Assembly: GCA_947165115.1 (NCBI GenBank)
Contig: CAMUZD010000005.1
Location: 1 to 19,737 of the forward strand
Length of the DNA: 19,737 nt
From: an uncultured Clostridia bacterium
GTDB lineage: Bacteria > Bacillota > Clostridia > Oscillospirales > Acutalibacteraceae
Reading direction: 5' to 3'
Positions 1-7,181 of this stretch are shown here, in pieces. The stretch's first letter is position 1. The number at the start of each line of letters is the position of its first letter. Both the position numbers and the translations under genes were made by a program. Below the pieces are notes generated by a model. It saw nothing but the letters and a program-made list of their open reading frames with translations, ran no database searches and had not been told where the DNA came from.

Positions 1-1566
1 GACGCGATGATTTTCTGATTCTCTTCGTTGATTTCGTAGTTTTTGGTTGATTCTGTGCGGCTCGTCAACTGCTGTGACCGCCCCTCTGAAAAACATCGCG
101 GCGCGGTCGGCGCACAGAGCGGCAAATTCCACATCGTGAGTAACTGCGATAATCGTAATCCCCTGATTTTTAAGGGCTTTCAGCACTTCACAGACTGTTC
201 TCTTCGCATTTGAATCGAGCCCTTTTGTCGGCTCGTCGAGCAGAAGCAGGCGCGGCTTTGATGCGAGCACTTTCGCGAGCGCCGCGAGCTGCATTTCGCC
301 GCCGCTCAGGTCGTATGGATGAATATCCGCCGCGTAGCTTAAATCATAGGGAATTATATCAAAACCGGCCCCGACCTCCGCGAGCTCTTCCTTCAGAGTG
401 CTTTTGACAAATACGGACTGGGCATTCTGCGGGAGCAGGGCAACGCAGTTGTCATATAGCGACTGACCGCTGTATTTCTTTATATTTTTGCCGAATATCT
501 CGATTTTGCCTGCATAGGGGCGCACAAGCCCAGAAATTGCATATAGCAGGGTCGATTTGCCCGAGCCGTTTGCGCCGAGAACGCAGAGGATTTCGCCCTT
601 TGCGGCGGTCAGCGAGGTGTTGAAAAGCACATCCGGCTCATCTTTTGAATATCGGAAACAGACATCCCGTATTTCCAGAGCGGGGTCTTTTATTCTATCT
701 TCTTTCTCGGGAATTGAAATGCGGTCCGCTTTGCCGAGAGAATCCGAAAATCCAGATTTTTCAAGGAATTCGCGACCCTCGCGCACTGTCAGAGGGCATT
801 GACCTTCGCCGCAGAGAATGTTGAAAAGCTTTGCGCTTCCGGGCAGTGAATCAAATAGGAAATCGTCGCGCCCGATTTTCTTTACAACATCGCGCGTTTC
901 CCCGCAAATCCCGATTTTTCCGTTTTCAAGGACCGCAATCTTATTGCCGAGGGGCATCACGTTTTCAAGGCGATGCTCCGTGATAATTATCGTGATTCCC
1001 TGCTCGTCATTGAGTTTTTTGAGCGAGGAGAGAAATTCTCCCGCAGCGACCGGATCGAGCTGGGAGGTTGGTTCATCAAAAATGATTACATCGGGATTCA
1101 TTGCGAGCACCGAGGCGAGCGCGACCGTCTGCTTCTGACCGCCCGACAGCTCGGATATGTTCTTATCAAAGAGCGAATCAATGCCGAAATATCCCGAAAT
1201 CTCCGCGATTCTGCGGCTCATTTCGGATTGCGTGAATTTCAGATTCTCCATTCCGAAGACTATTTCGTGCCAGACCTTATCGGTCACTGTCTGATGCTCG
1301 GTTGACTGGCAGACAAAGCCGATTTTAACGCTTTCGGATGGCGTCAGCGAATCGATATTTATTCCGTCATAAAGAATTTCTCCGCCCCTCTCGCCCTTAG
1401 GCGAGAGCTCGGGCTTCACAAGGCGCAGAAGAGTTGTCTTTCCGCTGCCTGTGGGGCCGCAGAGAATAAGGAAGTCACCGCGCTCGATTTTCAGGTTGAC
1501 TCCGTCGAGAATCCGCCCGCCTGCGGGATATGAGAAACTGAGATTGTTGATTTCAAATAACGCCAT
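1..1566 (-). CDS. Fused two-domain ECF transporter ATPase (EcfA1-EcfA2 type), C-terminus outside window
   Basis: This is the energizing subunit of an energy-coupling factor vitamin/metal importer, with two ABC ATPase domains in one chain. I translated it by hand: 522 codons are open from ATG 1566 to the left edge. Domain 1 has a Walker A (GPTGSGKT, residues 37-44), a signature LSGGQKQ (140-146) and a Walker B ending in FDEPTSQLD. Domain 2 has a Walker A (GANGSGKS, about 331-338), a signature LSGGEMQ and a Walker B with LLDEPTKGLD (Asp about 444), then the H-loop THD. The reading frame is the same at the start, at both Walker A motifs and at the second Walker B, so the body is intact. A strong ribosome binding site, GAAGGAGGTG, lies about 10 bases before the ATG. 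The start lies 76 bases inside the end of ecfT. By context it powers corrinoid uptake; the substrate is inferred from the riboswitch and the DUF4430 genes. Confidence 0.93.
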   Translation of the reverse strand, partial: MALFEINNLSFSYPAGGRILDGVNLKIERGDFLILCGPTGSGKTTLLRLVKPELSPKGERGGEILYDGINIDSLTPSESVKIGFVCQSTEHQTVTDKVWHEIVFGMENLKFTQSEMSRRIAEISGYFGIDSLFDKNISELSGGQKQTVALASVLAMNPDVIIFDEPTSQLDPVAAGEFLSSLKKLNDEQGITIIITEHRLENVMPLGNKIAVLENGKIGICGETRDVVKKIGRDDFLFDSLPGSAKLFNILCGEGQCPLTVREGREFLEKSGFSDSLGKADRISIPEKEDRIKDPALEIRDVCFRYSKDEPDVLFNTSLTAAKGEILCVLGANGSGKSTLLYAISGLVRPYAGKIEIFGKNIKKYSGQSLYDNCVALLPQNAQSVFVKSTLKEELAEVGAGFDIIPYDLSYAADIHPYDLSGGEMQLAALAKVLASKPRLLLLDEPTKGLDSNAKRTVCEVLKALKNQGITIIAVTHDVEFAALCADRAAMFFRGAVTAVDEPHRINQKLRNQRRESENHRV

Positions 1567-2417
1567 CTGAGCCGGTCACCTCCTTCGATAAATGTCGGCA
1601 TCATGCAGAGAAAGGCAAATGCGGTATAGCCGGCGATTGCCGCCGCGTCGGTGCGTATAGCCGTGATTTCGGGATAGAACCAGAAATCAAATGCGCCGAT
1701 TGCCGTTGAAAATATTGATATTCCTGCGAGCAGAAGAAAAACAATTGTAAATACTGCATCGCGTTTTTTGAAAGAAAACAGCGCATACGGCCGGCGCCTT
1801 CTGCCCGTATATCCTCTTGCCGCCATGCTGTCGGCTGTGATGATGATATTTTCGGTCGCGTAGGTAATCATAGCCGAGAAAACACGCGAAACACCTTTAA
1901 TTCTCGATATTATCGTTTCGCCTTTATACAGTCCCATCGCCTTTTGCGAGGCGTTGATTTCCTTCGCCTGTCTTGCGAAAAGAGGTATGAACCGCAGAGC
2001 CATTGTCAGAATCAGCGCGGCCTTAGGCGAGGCCTTGCCGATTGTATATATAATTTTATCCGATGTCATAATATCCGCAAATGACGAATACCAGTAAATG
2101 ACCGATGCTGCCGTAATGCCCGTAACAAGCCCGAAAATAAAGGCTTCATAGGTTACGGGATTGTTATTGATAACGAGCAGAACTGTTTTTCCGTTATGGC
2201 TGAAAAGCGGATTGACAATGCAGCATCCCGCCGCCGTAAGCAGCGCGGGAATATGCACACCGTATTTTCCGCCTTTTCCGCGAATCAGCAACAGCGAAAG
2301 CGAGCCGATAAGCGAAATAACGGCGGTTACCGGGTTGAGGTTGAACATCGCGATAACAGCCGTTACTATGAAGTATCCGAATACGGCGGCGGGATTGAAT
2401 GAAGCAAAATCAATCAT
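1491..2417 (-). CDS. ECF transporter transmembrane coupling protein EcfT
   Basis: EcfT is the membrane scaffold that couples the two ATPase domains to a substrate-binding S component. The 308-residue product has several hydrophobic helices. Its coupling-helix region contains SQKAMGLYKG and, further on, DSMAARGYTGRRRR, the Ala-Arg-Gly coupling motif of the family. The first coupling motif is degenerate (AMG rather than ARG). The usual family end seems to be reached at ...GGDRLRWRYLKS, followed by a short tail that overlaps the ATPase start. Its ATG overlaps the stop of the upstream 724-residue gene in an ATGA, a sign of translational coupling. A GGAG lies about 10 bases upstream. No S component is visible in the window; it may lie beyond the left edge or elsewhere in the genome. 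Confidence 0.92.
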   Translation of the reverse strand: MIDFASFNPAAVFGYFIVTAVIAMFNLNPVTAVISLIGSLSLLLIRGKGGKYGVHIPALLTAAGCCIVNPLFSHNGKTVLLVINNNPVTYEAFIFGLVTGITAASVIYWYSSFADIMTSDKIIYTIGKASPKAALILTMALRFIPLFARQAKEINASQKAMGLYKGETIISRIKGVSRVFSAMITYATENIIITADSMAARGYTGRRRRPYALFSFKKRDAVFTIVFLLLAGISIFSTAIGAFDFWFYPEITAIRTDAAAIAGYTAFAFLCMMPTFIEGGDRLRWRYLKSTISVSHIPQAGGFSTEST

Positions 2418-4588
2418 TTGAGGTCATCTCCGATATTGCGTGTATATTGCCATTTTATGCAGTCGCCGTCGTTCAATGTATATTCACCGCAGCCTCTGTC
2501 GGCAAATTCGCCGTTTACCGAATACATCCAGCCCGAGAGATTGCCGTAGTCAAATTCATAAAGATAATTGATGCCGGCAATATAGGCGCGTGAATGGTCG
2601 GAGAGAGTCTGCGTATTGTCTTCTATCTGAATTCTATACTTTTTTGCTGCGTAAATGAGGCAGTCATAGACTGTTGAACCATCATCGAGCGTGAATTCCG
2701 TCTCTGGCAGGATGATTCCGTCGGAGGGCGTGATGCTCTCTTCTCCTTCGCCTGCAACTGTTTCGCAGGTGATGCTCATCGTGACCGTGACGGTCTCGGA
2801 AGCGCTCGCTTCGGGAGTTTTATAGTATTCCTCAGGAGTTTTTATATCACCGAAGAATATGCCAGCCGTGCCCGCGGCGGCAACGGCAAATATGATTATA
2901 TAGTTGACCGCTTTTTTATTCTTTCTGATAATCAGAATCGACGCGCCCGCGAGTGCAAGCGCCCATACTCCCGAAATCAGATAAATCTTGATTTTCGGAA
3001 GCGAATCCTTTTCGTTCTCATCATCGTGAGCTGATGTTTTATTTTCTCTCTCAACGGTTTCTTCTATTTCAGTTTTGGTTTCGGATTCCGGAATGTCGGG
3101 AATATATGTTGTCTCTTCTTCCTCAATAAAAGACTCCGAATAAGTAACCGAAGTGATTTCTTCCTCTTTCATGGAAGGCTTGGTTCTTTCCTGCTTTGAG
3201 GGTGCGGTTGTGCCGGGTTTTTCCGGCTTTGCCGTTGTTTTCCGTTCTGCAGTTGAAGATACTGCAACTGTTGTTTTTTCCGTGTTCTTTGTGCTCGATG
3301 ATTTATCGGGTTTTGTTGTTGTCCGCCTGCTGTAAGAGGAATATACGGCGGTCGTCTGCGTTGCGGTCTGAGCTGTGGGCGCAGTGGTTGCTGTTGCATT
3401 GCATACTTTACACGGTTTATAATCTTGAGCTATCAATTCCTCGCGACTGCTTTTTACAACCTTTTTATTTTGATCTTCTATTTTCTTAACTTCAGCACAA
3501 TCGGGACTGTGAAATTTCTTAGTATGTGTATTTAGAACAAATGTTCCTTCGCCTGTTTTAACGGAGTTGTTGTCCTGCCTTGTGGTCGGCATTGTTGTGG
3601 TCGTTGTTGTCACATACACCTGACCGCCGGAATCCTTCGGCAACTTTATGTTTGTGTCAATATCATAGAGAGCGCCCGTGCCCTTCTGCATGCGGTAAAT
3701 CGAAATAAGCGAATAGAGTGCCTGGACGGTCGCCATGGAATTGTATTTTCCGTCATCGTGAGTGAATCCGCCGTCGCTGAGTTTGTAAGCGAGCATCGCG
3801 TCGACCGGGCTTTTGCCGTCCTTGATAAATCTCGAATCGGTCAGCGGATTTATGCCGAGCGCAGTCAGCGCAACTATTACCTGCGCCGCGCTCTCGGGAT
3901 TTTTTTTGCCGCTGTCGGCGAATCCGCCGTCACTCTGCTGCATATCCGAAAGAGCAGACAAGCCTCTGTCAATCGCTTTTTTAACATCGGCGTTATTCCT
4001 GAAATGCGCCAGCGCCTGGATTGTCATCGCGGTAACATCGACCGTTCCTTTGTTTCCGCTCAGCGCCCAGCCGCCGTCTTCAAGCTGTTTGCCGAGCAGG
4101 GCGGAAACAGTCTTTTTTGCATAAGCGTCGGGTGTTTTATGACAGTTTGCAATCAGGTGAAGGGCGTAGATATGCTCCATAATATTTTCGGAGCCGCTTT
4201 TAAGAATCTGATTGACATATGCTTCGTTTGTATTCATTGCCGCAAAAAGCAGGGCGATGAATTTTTTTGTGGTATCGGACGGAGGATTGAATGTTTTCAG
4301 CGCTTTCGCATATTCCGAATAATTACATTCTTTTCCCTTATACTGAATAATTGCGAAAGTATTCCAATAATATGCGGCGGGAGCGGAGGCGTATTTATTA
4401 TCGAGCATCGCCTGAATATCTTTTGCTCCCGCTCTTTTTACCTCGCTCTCAATGATAGAATCGATTTCATTCTGTATACCGGATGCGGAAACGGCATCGG
4501 CCCGGAGTGAAAACACCCCGGGCAAAGCCGTAAAAACTATTGAGATAATTATGATTGCGGCAAGAGCCGCACATCCGGTTTTTTTCAT
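2414..4588 (-). CDS. Surface protein: alpha/alpha-barrel (prenyltransferase-like repeats) + Cys/His domain + two TM helices + DUF4430; intrinsic-factor-like
   Basis: A predicted membrane-anchored extracellular protein of 724 residues. In order: signal-type hydrophobic segment (6-27); helical repeats of the prenyltransferase/squalene-cyclase barrel type with DGG motifs (LEDGGW 169-174, QQSDGGF 217-223, LSDGGF 270-275); a small domain with a His/Cys pattern (H360, C364, C393, C396) that could bind a metal; a Thr/Ser/Glu-rich linker (about 400-530); two hydrophobic helices (533-553, 562-580); and a C-terminal DUF4430 domain (about 601-720, with DGSTVYDCLIYAA and SGWMYSVNG). A six-helix-hairpin barrel plus a DUF4430 domain is the architecture of animal intrinsic factor and transcobalamin, so corrinoid capture is a reasonable inference given the riboswitch and ECF genes. 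I see no clear ribosome binding site in the 28-base gap before the ATG. Enzymatic prenyltransferase activity is unlikely. Confidence 0.85.
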   Translation of the reverse strand: MKKTGCAALAAIIIISIVFTALPGVFSLRADAVSASGIQNEIDSIIESEVKRAGAKDIQAMLDNKYASAPAAYYWNTFAIIQYKGKECNYSEYAKALKTFNPPSDTTKKFIALLFAAMNTNEAYVNQILKSGSENIMEHIYALHLIANCHKTPDAYAKKTVSALLGKQLEDGGWALSGNKGTVDVTAMTIQALAHFRNNADVKKAIDRGLSALSDMQQSDGGFADSGKKNPESAAQVIVALTALGINPLTDSRFIKDGKSPVDAMLAYKLSDGGFTHDDGKYNSMATVQALYSLISIYRMQKGTGALYDIDTNIKLPKDSGGQVYVTTTTTTMPTTRQDNNSVKTGEGTFVLNTHTKKFHSPDCAEVKKIEDQNKKVVKSSREELIAQDYKPCKVCNATATTAPTAQTATQTTAVYSSYSRRTTTKPDKSSSTKNTEKTTVAVSSTAERKTTAKPEKPGTTAPSKQERTKPSMKEEEITSVTYSESFIEEEETTYIPDIPESETKTEIEETVERENKTSAHDDENEKDSLPKIKIYLISGVWALALAGASILIIRKNKKAVNYIIIFAVAAAGTAGIFFGDIKTPEEYYKTPEASASETVTVTMSITCETVAGEGEESITPSDGIILPETEFTLDDGSTVYDCLIYAAKKYRIQIEDNTQTLSDHSRAYIAGINYLYEFDYGNLSGWMYSVNGEFADRGCGEYTLNDGDCIKWQYTRNIGDDLK

Positions 4589-4616
4589 GAATTACAGAAA
4601 CAAAACAGATTTACAA

Positions 4617-5438
4617 TTAGGGGAGCGGTGCGGGGTTGATAAGGCCGAGAGCTTTTTCAAGCAGATCTGTGAAGAAAGCTTTAACCGAATCAATTATTTT
4701 ATTGAGCAGGCCGAGGATATCAAACTGAACCGTAACCTTGCAGATCGGAGGAGTAAGGATAATCTGAGTTTCGCCTTCTGCCGCCTTCGGAGCGTTTGCG
4801 CTGATTATATGCTCGCCCGAAATGGGAATGATTACGCTCGCCTTGCCGTCCTTGTCGGTGAGAATGCCGGTTTCAACGCCGTCAACCGTGATTTCAGCGC
4901 CCTCGCAGGGAACGAAAACGGGCTGCCAGTTATCGTCATATCCGTTTGAGTAAGTATATGTGATTTCAACTGTTTCATAGGATTTTGCCTTGACATTGTT
5001 TTTGTCAAAGTATGAGTAAGTGTCGCTCCAGCCTTTTGCATCCTGATATGCCCAGGCATAGAGGAAATCACCCTCGGCGACGGGGTCTGCAAGGCCGTTG
5101 CTCATCTTGTTATTCAGATAATAACCGAGGCTGCCGTCGTTTTCTTCGCCCCAGAGTTTGCCGAGGCTGAGGCCCCACTGACCGGTGTATGAATTGTAGC
5201 CTTTTGCGGCGCCGCCTTCATAATACTGCTCATGAGCGCAGTAGAGAGCGTCGTTTATCGTGAGCGCGCCGTCATTATCGATATCGGAAACGATAACTGT
5301 CTTGTTGGGAACGACGAATTCGCCCTTGCTGTTTGTGATTGTGCAGTAGATGATTGCTCTCGCGTCTTCTGCAAATGCAGGAACTGCAACGGTCAATACC
5401 ATCATTAAAGCGAGAATGATTGATAATGCTTTTTTCAT
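4617..5438 (-). CDS. Secreted DUF4430-type protein, probable corrinoid-binding accessory
   Basis: First gene of the riboswitch-controlled operon, 273 residues. It has a clear signal peptide (Lys-Lys, hydrophobic core, AFA-ED cleavage near residue 23). Residues about 28-135 resemble a DUF4430/transcobalamin beta domain: a DGALTINDALYCA segment, SLGYYLNN, then GDFLYAWAY, the same order as in the C-terminal domain of the next gene. Residues about 155-235 look like an Ig-like or carboxypeptidase-regulatory-like beta domain (ITVDGVETGILTDKDGKASV). The tail (236-268) is an amphipathic helix that may bind the membrane or a partner. The ribosome binding site AAGGAG is well placed before the ATG. I infer that it binds or hands over corrinoids outside the cell. 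The family assignment is moderately sure; the ligand is inferred from context. Confidence 0.8.
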   Translation of the reverse strand: MKKALSIILALMMVLTVAVPAFAEDARAIIYCTITNSKGEFVVPNKTVIVSDIDNDGALTINDALYCAHEQYYEGGAAKGYNSYTGQWGLSLGKLWGEENDGSLGYYLNNKMSNGLADPVAEGDFLYAWAYQDAKGWSDTYSYFDKNNVKAKSYETVEITYTYSNGYDDNWQPVFVPCEGAEITVDGVETGILTDKDGKASVIIPISGEHIISANAPKAAEGETQIILTPPICKVTVQFDILGLLNKIIDSVKAFFTDLLEKALGLINPAPLP

Positions 5439-5459
5439 AATGAATCTCCTTTATTTTTA

Positions 5460-5483
5460 CGGACACCGCTTTCGCGGGACCGT
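5460..5483 (-). other. GNRA-capped hairpin immediately upstream of the first ribosome binding site
   Basis: The minus strand reads CCGC-GAAA-GCGG, flanked by CGG and CCG arms, ending about 12 bases before the AAGGAG of the DUF4430 gene. It could take part in translation control by the riboswitch. On the plus strand the same hairpin is followed by seven T residues, so it could also stop transcription in that direction. Its role is not established by the sequence. Confidence 0.45.
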
Positions 5484-5503
5484 TTTTTTGCAATAAAAAA
5501 CAA

Positions 5504-5528
5504 CGCCCTTTCGGAAACCGAAAAGACG
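5504..5528 (-). terminator. Expression-platform terminator hairpin of the riboswitch leader
   Basis: On the minus strand an imperfect stem (arms 5518-5528 and 5504-5514, loop UUU) is followed by a U-rich run (TTGTTTTTTATTG, 5491-5503). It lies between the aptamer-like segment and the first gene, where a transcription-attenuating terminator is expected. The upstream arm contains GCGTC, which can also pair with GACGC near 5565-5570, giving a possible alternative structure. Confidence 0.7.
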
Positions 5529-5559
5529 CAACTCAAACAGACCTTCGCATTACTGCGAA

Positions 5560-5715
5560 AGCCGACGGCGTCATTTCCCATTCCCGGAAATTTTGGGGAA
5601 CCGGAAGCCCGTTTCCCTTATCCGCGTGCGCCCGAGGAGCCTTCCGACTGTAACGGCAATGGATGTTGCGGCGGATTTTCACCGCGCTTTCCTCCCTTGA
5701 TTGCGGGCGCTGTTA
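5560..5715 (-). ncRNA. Cobalamin-type riboswitch aptamer in the leader of the uptake operon
   Basis: The minus-strand leader (about 285 nt) contains GGGAGGAAAGCGCGGTG, followed directly by AAAATCCGCCGC. This matches the conserved GGTG-N-AAAATCC core of cobalamin riboswitches. About 15 bases further on, GCCGTTACAGTCGGAAGGC resembles the family's GCCNCTGTNA region, with a long structured 3' part containing several G/C helices. I could not identify a clean downstream B12 box (consensus close to AGCCAGGAGACC), so this may be a variant class or a diverged 3' half. A promoter upstream, a terminator downstream, and DUF4430 plus ECF transport genes under its control all agree with a corrinoid sensor. 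A covariance-model search with the Rfam cobalamin family would decide it. Confidence 0.75.
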
Positions 5716-5729
5716 AATTTTACATATTT

Positions 5730-5758
5730 ATTCTATCACAACTGAGAAAAAGTGTCAA
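5730..5758 (-). promoter_or_regulatory. Promoter of the corrinoid uptake operon (TTGACA-N17-TAGAAT)
   Basis: On the minus strand a -35 TTGACA (5753-5758) and -10 TAGAAT (5730-5735) are separated by exactly 17 bases. Transcription would start near 5723, just before the aptamer. Confidence 0.85.
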
Positions 5759-5806
5759 GAAGAGCAGGACACCGCATTTTTATTATTCCGAATCAGGTTT
5801 ATTCCC

Positions 5807-5835
5807 TTGACAGCAGAGGATGTATTAAATATAAT
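5807..5835 (+). promoter_or_regulatory. Perfect consensus promoter of the CARF/RyR cassette (TTGACA-N17-TATAAT)
   Basis: The -35 TTGACA (5807-5812) and -10 TATAAT (5830-5835) both match the housekeeping sigma consensus exactly, with a 17-base spacer. The expected transcript start near 5842 falls just after the ATG at 5841, so that ATG cannot be the main start codon. It lies only 48 bases from the -35 of the divergent riboswitch promoter. I see no operator-like palindrome around it. Confidence 0.88.
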
Positions 5836-5885
5836 ATAATATGAATATTTGTGCATATTTTTATCATTTTAAAAGGGGTGCCACT

Positions 5886-7169
5886 ATGGTTTATATTGAA
5901 TTCTATGACCAAAACGCTGTCGAAAATGTCTGTTCGTCGCTGTCAACGAAGGCGGAGAGGGTTTATATACTTGGCGGTAACAAGAAGGCAGTTCAAAAGT
6001 GCTGTGTGAGATATACGGGCCTTCTTGAAGAGAGAGGTATACATACAGAGTTTTATCCCGTTAATATCAGCAAAAACAAACTCAAAAGTCTGATAAAATC
6101 CCTATTGCTGATTATCAAAAAAGAGGAAGAATGCTGTATTGACCTTACGGGCGGTGACGATCTCTGCCTGGTTGCGGCCGGTTATATAGCGGGTTATGTT
6201 AAGGCAAAATATCCCGATAAAGTTATCCAGATGCATCGGTTCAATATAAGGACAAATGCCGTCGATGACTGTGACGGTGACGGTAATGTTATTTCGACCA
6301 TACCTGCACCGCAGCTCAGAGTAGATGAAAATATCCGTGTTTACGGAGCCGATATAGCACCTGGTCATCACAATAACAATCGCTGGAAATTGACCGAAAG
6401 CGATGTCGAAGACATCAAAAGGATCTGGGAAATCTGTGCTACGGATACTACTAACTGGAATTGCTTTGTCAGTGATGTTGAAAAAGCAGAAAAATGCAAG
6501 TCTGATAATTCGTCAAAGTTGAAAATATTTTCAGGAATACAAGAAATCAAGCGATTAAACGGCGGCAACGATTGTTTTTCAGGAAACGCAATGTCCGTTA
6601 TCAGAAAACGGCTTAATGAGAACAGGCTTGTCAGAATCGAAGAGAGCAAAGACAGGTCTGTGCTAAAGATTACTTACAAAAGCGAGATTGTGCGCCAGTG
6701 TCTGATTAAATCCGGGAATGCCCTTGAAATGCTTGTATATGCCATGGCTCTTGAAGCGGAAGATAAGGGCAAGAAGGTATATAATGATGTAATGCACAGC
6801 GTATATGTGGATTGGGACGGAGAGATCCATCCGGATAAAAAGAGCAAATCGAACAAAGAAAGCCAACCGGACCAAAAAAACGAAAAAGTTGATTGTTTCA
6901 ATGAAATCGATATAGTTGCCATGAAGAACCTAACTCCTGTATTTATTTCCTGCAAAAACGGAGCTGTTAATCAGGAGGAATTGTATAAACTGTATACGGT
7001 GGCAAATCATCTTGGCGGCAAATATGCAAAGAAGGTGCTTGTGACAGCCTCTCTCGTAGACTCTGCCGAACGCTTCAGACAACGTGCAAAGGATCTCGGA
7101 ATAACTATAATAGAAGAAAAAGACCCTAAGAAGATTAAAAAGCTGCTGAAAAATGCATATCAGTCATGA
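5886..7169 (+). CDS. CARF-domain nuclease of the Card1/Can2 (DUF1887) type
   Basis: Predicted cyclic-oligonucleotide-activated nuclease, 427 residues from ATG 5886. That start is chosen because AAGGGGTG lies five bases upstream and because the promoter's transcript begins after the earlier in-frame ATG at 5841. Residues 1 to about 160 form a CARF-like Rossmann domain with the ligand-loop motif DLTGGDDL (86-93). The middle (about 165-270) looks like a winged-helix linker. Residues about 275-427 form a PD-(D/E)XK-type nuclease: VYVDWDGE (307-314), NEIDIVAMK (339-347, Asp342), then FISCKNG (353-359, Lys357), followed by EELYKLYTVANHLGG. The expected Glu of the E-x-K pair is Ser355. I recall FISCKNG in other DUF1887 proteins, so this is probably a family variant rather than a dead enzyme. 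A Lys/Asn/Gln-rich insert (317-335) precedes the catalytic strand. It is the first gene of the cassette, 12 bases from the next. Cleavage substrate (DNA or RNA) and ligand are unknown. Confidence 0.87.
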   Translation: MVYIEFYDQNAVENVCSSLSTKAERVYILGGNKKAVQKCCVRYTGLLEERGIHTEFYPVNISKNKLKSLIKSLLLIIKKEEECCIDLTGGDDLCLVAAGYIAGYVKAKYPDKVIQMHRFNIRTNAVDDCDGDGNVISTIPAPQLRVDENIRVYGADIAPGHHNNNRWKLTESDVEDIKRIWEICATDTTNWNCFVSDVEKAEKCKSDNSSKLKIFSGIQEIKRLNGGNDCFSGNAMSVIRKRLNENRLVRIEESKDRSVLKITYKSEIVRQCLIKSGNALEMLVYAMALEAEDKGKKVYNDVMHSVYVDWDGEIHPDKKSKSNKESQPDQKNEKVDCFNEIDIVAMKNLTPVFISCKNGAVNQEELYKLYTVANHLGGKYAKKVLVTASLVDSAERFRQRAKDLGITIIEEKDPKKIKKLLKNAYQS

Positions 7170-7181
7170 CGGAGGTAACAC

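Noticed and set aside
557..1305. Several plus-strand open frames in the first 1.3 kb
   Set aside because: They are antisense to the fused ATPase, whose Walker and signature motifs are all in one minus-strand frame.
3758..4510. Plus-strand open frame of 250 codons
   Set aside because: It lies entirely opposite the barrel/DUF4430 gene, has no ribosome binding site and its product has no recognisable pattern; it is a shadow of the minus-strand codon bias.
2414..4588. Annotation of the 724-residue protein as a prenyltransferase or terpene cyclase
   Set aside because: The repeats show the barrel fold only; the signal peptide, DUF4430 domain and operon point to ligand binding outside the cell.
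5841..5885. ATG at 5841 as start of the CARF nuclease gene
   Set aside because: It overlaps the predicted transcript start, has no ribosome binding site, and the CARF domain begins at the ATG at 5886.
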